64,000 nucleotides of DNA, taken from the NCBI GenBank assembly GCA_949752735.1, contig OX457039.1:23166830-23230829 (forward strand). Direction: 5' to 3'. Under the pieces are notes generated by a model that was given only the letters and a program-made list of their open reading frames with translations, made no database searches and had not been told where the DNA came from. This document shows positions 18,905-29,162 of this stretch, in pieces (position 1 is the stretch's first letter; each line of letters starts with the position of its first letter). The position numbers were made by a program, and so were the translations under genes. This DNA is from Lumbricus terrestris. Its lineage: Eukaryota > Annelida > Clitellata > Crassiclitellata > Lumbricidae.

Positions 18905-21460
18905 CTAAGGACAATTACGAGCGATATGGTCCAGAGCCTGGCATTCGAAACAGCGACGAGGATACCGAGCGCCATTTCCGGTCCACCGAGAGTCAGTTCT
19001 CGGTCCAGACCAGTTGTTATTCGTTCTCTGCGGTTCTCTTCCGAAGTACGTAGTAGGCGCTTGCGTTCGGTAACCGGAGCGCGCGGTCAACTGTGCCTGC
19101 ATACTATCTATTTGCCGCTTCAACTGTTGAAGATCAATGTCCGCCGTCGACTGTTCTTCTTTCACCATCTTGACTCTTCCATAGCGTCGTTCGTTATATC
19201 CATCGTTATCCGTCTCCGCTTTGCGAATACCGTCCAGTCTCATGGATAATTGAAACGCTTTGTCTAACGAGACAAGTTCGTTCTCACGTAGCTTCCGTGC
19301 GATTCCTTTGTCGGCTATAGCATCCACAAACGCGCGTATGGCAATTGACTCTCTATGGGCTGACACGGGTCCAGGGTACGCGAGGGTCATCAGCCGTCGA
19401 ACGTCTTGTACCAGCGAGCTAAGTTCTTCTCCCTCTCGTTGTCGTCTCGTACTCAGCTGCGTCTGATACAAGGCGGCTTGGTTAGCGCCTCCGTATCGGT
19501 CTCGTAATCGTTGCACTAAATCCGACCAAGTCTCCACAGTCTGTGTACTCGCCTCCCACAACAACTGATCGGCTGGTTCTGTCAAGGCACACTGCAGATG
19601 ATTCAGCCGTTCCTCATCAGTCCATTCATTGTTCTTAGCGCAAATCAGGAACTTCTGTAGGAAAGCCTCCACTTCCGTCTTTTCGTTGTAGCTTCCCGAC
19701 TTAATCCATTGCTTTGACTTCGGCCGGTTCGTCGATGAAGTCGTCTGTTCACTACCTTCCTTCACATCACGCAACGGCTTCGTCCATTCCGTCGCTGTAC
19801 CAACGTCTGCTTGCGTTGATACGATTACCCTGCTATTCGTCTGCGTAGCCACCGAAGTCGTCGGCACGAACGATAGCTTCTCGTGCATCTTCGTGGATGG
19901 CCCTGTCTCCTCAGGTTTCAGGTCGACCGGTTTCGACCTGCTGTAGACGTCGCGTCGATACTCGTCGTAAAGCAGCGGCGGCGGCAGATTCTGATGCATG
20001 GCATACGCAGCGTTGCGATCGTAGCCAAACATCTGCGCACCGAGACCGTCACCTCGTTGCATGGCGTCGTTGTTCCTCCTCCAGTCGTCGGCGTATCCTC
20101 CAGCGAATTCCTTCAGTACTCCAGGCGTAGACACTGCGACGGGCATCCACTGGACCGTAGACGCGATGGTCGGGTCGTAGGTTAGGACCGGGTCGTACGC
20201 AGAGAGAAGCGGAAGAGCGCGTGGTTGAGGTAGATCCAAGAATCTACTCGAAGCGGGAGGGAAGGAGCGACCATTGGGAGCGAAGACGGGGATCGGTGTA
20301 CCAGGTCTCGTCGTCGTAAGACCTGTCGTAGCCTCGTATCGACTTCGCATGGCTTTCGCGTTAGCCATATTCCGTTGGTCAGGTTCGACGTGTCGGTGTT
20401 GATCAGCCACACGATGAGACGCTCGTGGTTCAGACAGTGAACGCACCACGGACGTGGTGGGTGGTCGCAGGGCCGACGTAGTGGGTGGTCGCGTGGCAGG
20501 ACCAAGCGTAGCAGACGTCGTGGGCGGTCGGGTGCCAGTGCCACGGTTAACCAGGGCATCCCCCTCCCATGGGTTCACGTTATGGGTCGGGTTGCCTATC
20601 ATTTCTTCACCCTTACCCAAATTTGCAAATTCCAAGTTGCGACTTTCATGTCGACTGACTGACTTAATACTTTCATACAAAGTATCTCCAACATTCTCTG
20701 TCATTTCTTCATCTATCTCTAATTGAACGTTATCATGATCGATCTGGTAAGCGGCTTCTGCAGCCACGCTATCTTCCAGCTCAACCCTTTCGGTGCCTAC
20801 TCCTATCATTGGGTTAGACCCTAACCTATACTCTACACTTCTGGAACCAATTGTCGCGAAGTCCTCCCTTCGTCCGAAAGTAACTTGTACTTCCGGCCTC
20901 AAGGGTGACTCGCCTCGCCGTAGAGCCCTAGGGTCCATCCCATGAATTAGGCCACCGGTCAATGCTGGGTCCAAAATCCGTTCGGTCTCATAAGACCGAT
21001 TTCCCCTATGATCATATTCATGATAGTTAACGCGGGGCTGTGTAGCTAATCGTTGACTCCGTCTGAGTCCGCTCGTGTCCGCATTCCATGATACCAGGCT
21101 ATGGCTCGAGTGTATAGGCGGGACGACTGAATTAGTCGTAACTACAGACCTACTGTAGCCAGGGTTCGGTGGGGACTCTACAGCGAGTTGTCCTTCAAGT
21201 GTATCAAGGCGACACATAATTTCCCCTACTTGAGATCTTACTTCGCCGGCTTGTGACCTCATTTCCCCATGAAGGGCACCTACTTGTGATTCAATTCTTC
21301 CTTGAAGGGACTTGACCTCTGAGAATTTGTTATCCATCCGGTCCATCATCAACTCAAGGACCGAACTGACTCTTGACCTATCAGAGGCACGTGACATCCT
21401 ATCTTCGTTGTCGCTCGGGCGCTCCATAAGTGCCGGAGATATCGATCGACTAACGCTCAT
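18905..21460 (-). CDS. Gag polyprotein of LTR element (851 aa)
   Basis: Starts at ATG 21460 within the LTR. Residues about 30-95 look like a coiled coil (repeated EVKSLQGRIESQVGALHGEM-type heptads). The middle is long, polar and low in complexity, with TRPPTTSA repeats (about 315-345). Residues about 590-760 resemble the retrotransposon Gag capsid domain of Ty3/gypsy elements (NEKTEVEAFLQKFLICAKNN, later LVQRLRDRYGG). A CCHC zinc knuckle closes the frame (C837, C840, H845, C850). It stops at a TAG (18907-18905), after which the same frame stays open for another knuckle and the protease. Would form the particle and bind RNA. The N-terminal 200 residues are LTR-encoded. Confidence 0.85.
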   Translation of the reverse strand: MSVSRSISPALMERPSDNEDRMSRASDRSRVSSVLELMMDRMDNKFSEVKSLQGRIESQVGALHGEMRSQAGEVRSQVGEIMCRLDTLEGQLAVESPPNPGYSRSVVTTNSVVPPIHSSHSLVSWNADTSGLRRSQRLATQPRVNYHEYDHRGNRSYETERILDPALTGGLIHGMDPRALRRGESPLRPEVQVTFGRREDFATIGSRSVEYRLGSNPMIGVGTERVELEDSVAAEAAYQIDHDNVQLEIDEEMTENVGDTLYESIKSVSRHESRNLEFANLGKGEEMIGNPTHNVNPWEGDALVNRGTGTRPPTTSATLGPATRPPTTSALRPPTTSVVRSLSEPRASHRVADQHRHVEPDQRNMANAKAMRSRYEATTGLTTTRPGTPIPVFAPNGRSFPPASSRFLDLPQPRALPLLSAYDPVLTYDPTIASTVQWMPVAVSTPGVLKEFAGGYADDWRRNNDAMQRGDGLGAQMFGYDRNAAYAMHQNLPPPLLYDEYRRDVYSRSKPVDLKPEETGPSTKMHEKLSFVPTTSVATQTNSRVIVSTQADVGTATEWTKPLRDVKEGSEQTTSSTNRPKSKQWIKSGSYNEKTEVEAFLQKFLICAKNNEWTDEERLNHLQCALTEPADQLLWEASTQTVETWSDLVQRLRDRYGGANQAALYQTQLSTRRQREGEELSSLVQDVRRLMTLAYPGPVSAHRESIAIRAFVDAIADKGIARKLRENELVSLDKAFQLSMRLDGIRKAETDNDGYNERRYGRVKMVKEEQSTADIDLQQLKRQIDSMQAQLTARSGYRTQAPTTYFGREPQRTNNNWSGPRTDSRWTGNGARYPRRCFECQALDHIARNCP
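20836..20851 (-). other. Putative primer-binding site
   Basis: Immediately after the CA end of the 5' LTR the minus strand reads ATTGGTTCCAGAAGTG. The position and the TGGTTCCAGAAGTG composition resemble gypsy primer-binding sites. The gag frame reads straight through it, which is unusual. The primer tRNA was not identified. Confidence 0.6.
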
Positions 21461-22456
21461 GATCAGAATGACAACTCTGAGTTGTATCTTAATTAATCAA
21501 GTTTATTCACAATTAAAGTAAAAGTAACGCTAAAGAAGTATTAATTAAGACAATCGATAATCGTTCACAACTTGGAAAATTATCACAATGTCCCAAATTC
21601 ACTTAATGGCGATTAATCCCCATTTTCCCCCGTTTTACCTTAATTTCCACATACCTTAGCTTGGGAGCGGAAGCTGGGAACGCAAGGTTTTAATCCACCG
21701 AAACGACGCAAGTATGAGTGTAATCCACGCAATGATCGCTGACGGTGCAATTTATACTCCACGTTTGCACAAAGATAATTTCTCGGTAATCCAGTGCGAT
21801 ATATATTCCAAAGTGATATAATCCACGTTTCGCGTAGTTGCCGATAACTATTTACTCCAATTTGAATTAATATTCCACGATTCAGACCGAATTTCTTACA
21901 TAAATTTCACACGCAACTGAGCTCTTGTCAAATGCGACTAATTGCCTCCGTGGCCAGGACAAGACTGAATTTCAGACACGTGTTGACGCCAATTTTCGCG
22001 CACAAACCGCGTTTCTAGACAAAGGCCTGCTTAAGGTATAGGCTTGGGTTTTTCCGCTAACGTTAAAGTATACGAACCACTTTATCATTAAGCCTCGCTT
22101 TGGTCTAGAAAGCCAGACATCCTATGTTTTAACATGGACCACTTTATCATACAGCCTCGTTTCAATTCAGACTAGACGGCAAATTTTACTGCTTACGTCA
22201 GCCTGTCCGGGGAAGCCTGTCGTAGCACACGGGCCTATGTCTAAATGTCCTGCTGCGTATCGCTGCGTATCTCTGCGTATTATTAAATATTACTGCGTGT
22301 TTAACGTCAACAGGTCCTTGAGTGCGTTTCACGGCGAAAACACTATATTAATAAATTTAGCGTTGCGGGCCCTCCCTATGTATTTTAACCATTATAATCG
22401 CCATTAATATTAATACAATAATCGCAATTAAATCGTAAAATGTAACATTCGTTACA
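20852..22456 (-). repeat. 5' LTR (1605 bp), containing the gag start
   Basis: Reads TGTAACGAATGTTACA at its 5' end (22456, minus strand) and ends with CGCGACA at 20852, giving TG...CA termini. The first 16 bases are themselves nearly palindromic. The gag ATG lies at 21460, about 997 bp into the LTR, so the last 609 bp of the LTR are coding. The promoter must lie upstream of 21460. I could not place a TATA box with confidence. Confidence 0.85.
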
Positions 22457-22716
22457 TTACTCACTACACTGGTCTAAAAAAAATTGGTCTGGTGTCTAAG
22501 ATTTTTCAACTGATTTATAGCAATTTGGCAATGCTGAATCCAAGAATGACACTCATTTTTCTGTATCAGGTCATGTTTTTCTGCTAACTCGATTTTAAAG
22601 AAATCATTAGAAAGTCGGAAATCAGACATCTGATTTCAACAAGAACTTTGTATTTCTTAGCATATTATATCAAAAAGTTACAGAAACTGATGTTTTTCAG
22701 CATCATTGTCACAAAT
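22457..22716. other. Flank between LTR element and conserved frame
   Basis: AT-rich, no gene seen. It begins immediately outside the 5' LTR. No target-site duplication could be read because the 3' LTR end is damaged. The stretch 23248-23565 on the other side of the frame also shows no further gene. Confidence 0.5.
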
Positions 22717-23247
22717 TCATGGCTTGAACTTGAGTTTGTTGGAACTCCTTGAAAAATTAGCAGCAGGGACGTCTCTTTTCAAGGTCCAGCAGTAATCTGC
22801 CATTATTACTGCATCCCAACGCCCCTGATACCTTGTCTCCATCTCTTTCGGGTCTTGATGGAACCTCTCCCCCTGTTTGTCACTCATTGATCCAAGATTC
22901 TCAGGAAACCAACTCAAATGGGAGAACAGGTAGTGCATTTTGATGATCATGTTGCATCCAAGGTTTCTAAAAGCAGTTAGCATCTTGGTAACAAGTTCTT
23001 CATAGTTCCTGGCCTTGTTGTTGCCAAGGAAGTTGTTGATAACCTGAACAAAAGCCTTCAACGCTTTAATATCCACTGATCTCATTGAGCTCTCAAACTC
23101 TGGATCTCTCATGAGCTGTCGAATTTGAGGACCGTCAAAAATCTCAGCTTTCAACTTTTCAATAGTTAAACCTGGAAAAACTTGGCACATGTATGCAAAG
23201 CAGTCCCCATCCTTGTCCAGAGCTCTGGGGAATTGCGTAGGGGACAT
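22717..23247 (-). CDS. Conserved repeat-associated protein of unknown function (176 aa)
   Basis: A clean open frame ending in a stop at 22717. It contains GNNKARNYEELVTKMLTAFR, LGCNMIIKMHYLFSHLSWFP, ENLGSMSDKQGERFHQD and METRYQGRWDAVIMADYCW. I recognise this arrangement from many uncharacterised, multi-copy proteins of Hydra, insects and other invertebrates, where it forms the C-terminal part of a longer protein. The copy number in those genomes suggests a mobile-element gene, but its function is unknown. The start at 23247 is the first ATG and may not be real, because upstream sequence (DKDGDCFAYMCQVFPG) also fits the family. Could be a domesticated or a decayed copy. Confidence 0.7.
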   Translation of the reverse strand: MSPTQFPRALDKDGDCFAYMCQVFPGLTIEKLKAEIFDGPQIRQLMRDPEFESSMRSVDIKALKAFVQVINNFLGNNKARNYEELVTKMLTAFRNLGCNMIIKMHYLFSHLSWFPENLGSMSDKQGERFHQDPKEMETRYQGRWDAVIMADYCWTLKRDVPAANFSRSSNKLKFKP

Positions 23248-23956
23248 TTCAGCAGTGGGGGGTGCAAAAATTTTACTTTTTGCCGAAAAATTAAACCGGA
23301 ATAATTGACATCATGCACACATAGCCATCTCTGTTCTTGTACCAACACCCGGGGACAAGGGGCAAATACCCCGGGGCCCGGCCATATAATAGGGACCAGG
23401 CTGGGTAATTTTAGGCATATATGCAAAATTATTATGTAGCCTATGTATATATTCCTGACACTTAACCAGTTCAAACTTCACACGAGCAACTGATTAAATT
23501 CATAATTGTTGATTGTTTTGTATTGTATCTAATCATCTACAAAGCGCCTCTTATGCTATATATAAATTTTCCACCTCACCTGACTCATTTCACCGCACTA
23601 CCTTGTTAAACACAGATGTGCCAATTTTTCATATAACGCTTAAATTTGATTACCTGCAACACACTTTCCGATGATTGAATTAGCACGTAGTAAAGTAAAA
23701 TATGGTTTACTTAGCAGAGTCTTTTAATTGCTATGACATATCTGCTTAATAGTGTTAGAATTTGTGCTCGAAATGTGCCCCGAATACTCGGACACAAGCT
23801 CTTAGACGGCGACACAACTGGCCGATAGCAGTATCGAAGATTGACTGGTCAAAGTGAGCTCATTCATCAAGCAGGAGCGTTTTGAGTTCGCCGACGTTGG
23901 CTATAATTAATTCTGGACCGGTAAACCTTCTCCTGCTGCACACTCCATATGCTATA

Positions 23957-23965
23957 GTCCAGGGG
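23957..23965. repeat. FB1 target-site duplication, left
   Basis: GTCCAGGGG, repeated exactly at 37711-37719. Confidence 0.8.
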
Positions 23966-24126
23966 GGTTCACTATCAACAGGGCGAATTTCAAAAGGGCG
24001 CAATCAAAAGGGCGCAATCAAAAGGGCGAAAATTAATAGAGCGCATTGTTTGTAGAGCGCACGGTCGAAAGGGCGTAATCAAAAGGGCGCATGTTCAAAA
24101 GACCGCAATCAAAAGGGCGCATGCAA
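23966..24126 (+). repeat. FB1 left terminus: CAAAAGGGCG tandem units
   Basis: Around ten imperfect units of the form CAAAAGGGCGCAAT. The right terminus (37500-37710) carries the complement, with related but less regular units, and has about 380 bp more sequence before the paired arm begins. Confidence 0.8.
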
Positions 24127-24769
24127 GTAGTGATAGACTACGTCTAGTACAATCATTTCTAGGAACGGCGACTTCTAGGAAAGGCGCCTCTAGGCTTCTA
24201 GGCTTCTAGGCCACGCCTACCTAGGCTATAGGCTTCTAGGCTTCTAGGCCACGCCTACCTAGGCTTCTAGGCTACCCCTACCTAGGCTAATAGCGCTTCT
24301 AGGCTAGCCCTAATTAGCATACAGGCCACCAGCGCACTTCCAGGAACGCCCTACCTAGGCCAATAGCGCTTCTAGGATACACATAATTAACATACAGACC
24401 ACTAGAACTCTTCCAGGAACGCCCTTCCTGGCTACCAGAGCTTCTAGGCTATACCTAATTAGCATACAGATCACTAAATCACTTCCAGGAACGACCTACT
24501 TGGCTACAATCGCTTCTAGGATATACCTAATTAGCATACTAGCTACTAGTGCTTCTAGCGCACATCTACTATAGTGGCGCAAGCCCCACTCCGACCGGAA
24601 ATGACTCATCGGACGCATCCAGCAGCGCATTATGGGAGCTGCACTGGCTTCCACCTCTCGGCACCCTCCCCACCATTCATTCAAATTTCAATTCCTCACA
24701 TGTAAACTGAACCCTACTTAGCCGCGCAAGGTCCACATCAGCCCTAAATGACTCAGCATATACTCTCAC

Positions 24770-25560
24770 CCTCCACAACCTTCCACCTCACCCTCCATTC
24801 CACCTCCTCCCCCACCCACAATTAGCCATTTTACACACAAGGCCGGCCCAAGCAGAGAGCTGCGAACCCTAGAGAGCGACACAACAGGAGGCTAGATTCC
24901 ATAGGCATGGCATCTCTCACCCTCCACAGCATTCCACCTCACCCTCCAACCCTCCATTCCACCCCTCCCACTTACAAATATTCATTTTACACACAAGAAC
25001 CGGACAAGCAAAGAGCTGCGAACCCTATAGATCCCATAGGCATGACAGCTTTCGCCCTCCACAGCATTCAACCTCGCCCTCCAACCCACCATTCCACCCC
25101 TCCCCACCCACAAATATTCATTTTACACACAAGATATGAACATTATGGAAGCGAAAAACTTAGAGAGCGACCAATCAGAAGAATAGAGCACATAGGCACG
25201 GCATCTTTCACCCGCCACAACATTCAACCTCGCCCTCCAACCATCCATTCCACCCCTCCCCACTCACAAATATTCATTTTACACACAAGAGCTGACCAAT
25301 CAGAAAGCGAGAAACTTAGAGAGGGCGCAAACAGGAGGCTACATTCCATAGGCATGGCATCTCTCATCCTCCACGGCATTCAACCTCACACTCCAACCAT
25401 CCATTCCACCCCTCCCCACTCACAAATATTCATTTTACACACAAGAGCTGGCCAATCAGAAAGCGAGAAACCTAGTGAGCGACCAATCAGAAGGCGAGAA
25501 ATTCTATCCACATTCCACCACACCCTCCAAACCTCCATGCCTTCCCGCCAAATACACAAA
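24770..25560. repeat. About 125-bp tandem units in FB1 left arm
   Basis: Five to six units with CCTCCACAGCATTCAACCTC, CCATTCCACCCCTCCCCAC, ATATTCATTTTACACACAAG and ACCAATCAGAAAGCGAGAAA. Each unit carries a CCAAT-type element (ACCAATCAGA). Mirrored at 35708-36530. Confidence 0.75.
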
Positions 25561-25859
25561 TTTGACTTACATGTATAAAATCTAAGCCTCCAGCAACAGC
25601 TAAAACCTACACATGAACCCTTCAGAAGAATTTAATTGCTACATATGTACCAAAAATATCATCAATTTTCGTCAAATTACTGGAAAATATGTATATAACA
25701 GCAATAAATACAATTAAATTATACTAAATTATGACAATTATTCAGAATTTCTTACAATACTAAGCAAACTATAGCAGACAAGCGCCATTTTCTTATATAT
25801 TTCTTCTATATTTCCTACATTTCAAGCAAGTACAAACCCAAAACCGAAGAAACGCTCAG

Positions 25860-27190
25860 CCTTCCTGTCGGAAGATGGTAACATTTCTTACTTCCTTGCA
25901 TCCACGAACTCAAAAACTTAAGAACCTTGCCCCTTCCACTCCCAACATGACGACATTTCTTACTTCCTTGCACACAATCTCAAAAAGCCTAGGAACCTCG
26001 CAACCTTCAAATCCCAAGATGCTGCCATTTCTAACTTTCTTGCACACACAAACTCAAAAACTGACGAATCGCTCAGCCTTTCTTTCGGAAGATGGTGCCA
26101 TTTCTAACTTTCTTGCATACACGAACTCAAAAACCGACGAATACTTCAACCTGCCACTCCCAATATGGTGATATTTCTCAATTCCTTGTACACGAAAACT
26201 CAAAAACTTAAGAACCTTGCAACATTTCACTCCCAAGATGGCGAACTTTCTAACTTTCTAACTTTCTTGCACACACGAACTCAAAAAACCGACGAATACT
26301 TCAACCTTCCACTCCCAAGATGGTGACATTTCTCAATTCCTTGCACGCGAAAACTCAAAAACTTAAGAACCTTGCAACATTTCACTCCCAAGATGGCGAA
26401 CTTTCTAACTTTCTAACTTTCTTGCACACACGAACTCAAAAAACCGACGAATACTTCAACCTGCCACTCCCAAGATGGTGACATTTCTCAATTCCTTGCA
26501 CGCGAAAACTCAAAAACTGAAGAACCTTGCAACATTTCACTCCCAAGATGGCGAACTTTCTAACTTTCTAACTTTCTTGCACACACGAACTCAAAAAACC
26601 GACGAATACTTCAACCTTCCACTCCCAAGATGGTGACATTTCTCAATTCCTTGCACGCGAAAACTCAAAAACTTAAGAACCTTGCAACATTTCACTCCCA
26701 AGATGGCGAAATTTCTTATTTCCTTGCACACACAATCTTAGAAACCAACGAATACTTCAACTTTCCAATTCCAAGATGGCGATATTTCTTATTTCCTTGA
26801 ACACACAATCTTAGAAACCCGCGAATACTTCAACCTTCCAATCCCAAGATGGTGATATTTCTTATTTCCTTGCACACACAATCTTAGAAACCAACGAATA
26901 CTTCAACTTTCCAATTCCAAGATGGCGATATTTCTTATTTCCTTGAACACACAATCTTAGAAACCCGCGAATACTTCAACCTTCCAATCCCAAGATGGTG
27001 ATATTTCTTATTTTCTTACACACACAATCTTAGAAACCAACGAATACATCAACTTTTCAATTCCAAGATGGCGATATTTCTAACTTTCTTGTGAACACAA
27101 ACTCAAAAACCGCCAAATACTTCAACCTTTCGCGTCCAAGATGGCGTCATTTCTTACTTCCTAGCACACAGAAACTCAAAAATCGATGAA
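25860..27190. repeat. About 78-bp tandem units in FB1 left arm
   Basis: About 18 units with CCCAAGATGGCGACATTTCT, TTGCACACACGAACTCAAAA and CGACGAATACTTCAACCTTC. The AAGATGGCG core resembles the YY1 site. Mirrored at 34110-35420, where ORFs on the opposite strand arise only from the repeat. Confidence 0.75.
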
Positions 27191-27463
27191 TCGGACAGCA
27201 GAGCTATCAGCCGGTTGCAACATGGGCGCCTTTCTACAGCATACACACATACACATCCTTTCTCGCGAGACTAAATCCAAATATTCTAAGTATACATCTT
27301 TCAATTCACAATATGTCGCATCTTCGCTCTTTCACACACACAGGAATCCAAAAGACATGGAAACACACAATCTTCAAATCCCTAGGTGGCGCACTTGCAG
27401 CATTTATCAAAAATGAACAAACTTCGGCTCCCAAGGTGGCGCCTGCGCAACTTTTCCGACTCG

Positions 27464-27579
27464 GGCATATCCAAATAACGAACACGTAATGCATTTCTCA
27501 TACGCGTAAGGTCATCTATCGCACACAATCAATTTTTCCACTACAAGGTAATACACAGGCAGGCTTTTACACTCACTCA

Positions 27580-27646
<67 letters not shown>

Positions 27647-28272
27647 GCACACATACAGCCAAATTTCCCACTGCAAGGTAATGCACAGGCAATCGTTTGC
27701 ACCCACACACACATGAACTCTTATAATTACTAAGTTACAGATATATACTTTGTACAATTTTTCTAAATTAAGGTAGTAAGGACACATGAAACAACGAAGA
27801 ATGCACTCTGTATAAGACAAGGGCCTGAAATTCATAGTTGCAAAGTTGCAGGAATTGAACATTGGCACAGGCAAAATGATAAGTATGATAGTTGTGCGAG
27901 CGAATAGGACTTGGATTTTTCGAATTAGTTCAAAGTCAGACGCATGTCATTACCAATATACGAATTCAAACAGGCAAATTCACTAAGTATGAAATGCAGA
28001 GATTGCATGGGGAACGATGTAAGAGGCAAAGCGCGGGGTGGGGAGAGGGGCACATTCTTCAGTTTGTGGAAACAAAGGCGTTCATTGTTTGCAATATGAC
28101 AGTAATTTTGGTAAAGTTAGGTTTGCAGGCGGCGTATTACACGACTTTTTAGGGTTGAGCGTTTTAAGTTGGAGAAATTTGGGGTGGGGGAGAGTGTGCA
28201 GCATTAGGATTTGCGAAAACAAAAGGCATATCCAAATAACGAACACGTAATGCATTTCTCATACGCGTAAGG
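27464..28272. repeat. 761-bp tandem duplication, left arm only
   Basis: GGCATATCCAAATAACGAAC occurs at 27464 and again at 28225, followed in both by the same sequence. The second copy is interrupted by FB2 and continues at 31642-32323. The right arm has only one copy, so the duplication came after the palindrome. Confidence 0.75.
27583..27652. repeat. (AC)n microsatellite
   Basis: Long AC run with one AAACAC break. A shorter run of the second duplicate copy is at 31705-31752, and the TG complement is in the right arm. Confidence 0.85.
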
Positions 28273-28565
28273 CGTGGACGGACAAAATGTCCCCGGACAA
28301 AAAGTCCCGGACAAAATGTCCCGGACAAAATGTCCCTGGACAAAAAGTCCCCGGACAAAATGTCCCCGGACAAAAAGTCCCCGGACAAAATGTCCCCGGA
28401 CAAAATGTCCCCGGACAAAAAGTCCCCGGACAAAATGTCCCCGGACAAAAAGTCCCCGGACAAAATGTCCCCGGACAAAATGTCCCCGGACAAAAAGTCC
28501 CCGGACAAAATGTCCCCGGACAAAATGTCCCGGACAAAATGTCCCGGACAAAAAGTCCCAGGATA
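28273..28565. repeat. FB2 left terminal array
   Basis: About seventeen 17-bp units GGACAAAA(T/A)GTCCCC, themselves partly palindromic (GGAC...GTCC). Confidence 0.85.
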
Positions 28566-29029
28566 AAAGTAATGTCCCTACACTATTTAAACCCAGCGCA
28601 TGGGCGCCTATCAGTAGGCGCACCCACATTGAGAAAAAGAGTCCTTCTGTCAGAGAACCACCTTCTCTAAATGCATTAAAACGAGTCATTTTGAATATAA
28701 CAGAACATTCTTAGCAAATCAACCAATTGCAAGCTGCAGTTGGTTCACTATTTTAGAAGAACTCCGATTCTTGCGTCATAAATGTACAAATTTGACAAGA
28801 GGCTCAGCTATTTTTCATAGTATCTGCGTTTGCCCTACATATTATAGGCAGCCTTGAAGGTGTGTGTCCGGATGGCTCATTATTTTGATAGTTTATAAAT
28901 TATCCTAATTATAAGATTTTTTTGTGAGACAATCGATCAGTCGAGAAATTATTTCTCGTTCGTTAGCGTGGGGACGTAACTATGCAGTGGCATGACAACC
29001 TTAGGCCCCTGGACACTTTAAAGGCTTGG

Positions 29030-29162
29030 GACCTTTAAAAATTAACTACACCTCACTACAATGTTGCAAGACTGTTCTCTTTAGCCGTGGTTGGGTCGGG
29101 AGCTCTTCTGAGTAGATACGCTTGAAGAGGCACTATATAAATGCCTGAAATGAATGAATGAA
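29030..29162 (+). mobile_element. L2-like LINE 3' tail inside FB2
   Basis: GGTTGGGTCGGGAGCTCTTC, TGAGTAG, GAAGAGGCACTATATAAATG, then TGAATGAATGAATG: the family 3' tail. No RT coding is recognisable upstream. Confidence 0.7.

Larger units (their letters stand above)
15232..22456 (-). mobile_element. LTR retrotransposon with Gag, protease and 3CxxC finger, no RT
   Basis: Minus-strand element: 5' LTR at 20852-22456, PBS-like site at 20836-20851, gag and protease frame 21460-17750, a 900-bp stretch without genes, a polypurine tract at 16826-16845, and the 3' LTR at 15232-16825. The LTRs differ at only about ten positions by eye in 1594 bp, so the insertion is young. Gag and protease resemble Ty3/gypsy elements. 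There is no RT, RNase H or integrase, so it must depend on an autonomous partner. Confidence 0.85.

Noticed and set aside
18905..18907. A frameshift between gag and protease
   Set aside because: The two parts are in the same reading frame and are separated only by one TAG codon.
24907..25578. 223-aa frame with His/Pro-rich repeats and its mirror at 35708-36380
   Set aside because: The protein repeats follow the 125-bp DNA units of the FB1 arms. There is no known domain, and indels between units break the frame elsewhere.
28274..28714. Long open frames on both strands through the GGACAAAATGTCC array (also at 31280-31814)
   Set aside because: They follow a 17-bp repeat with no stop in several frames at once. 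All six frames give simple peptide repeats, so these are artefacts of the array.
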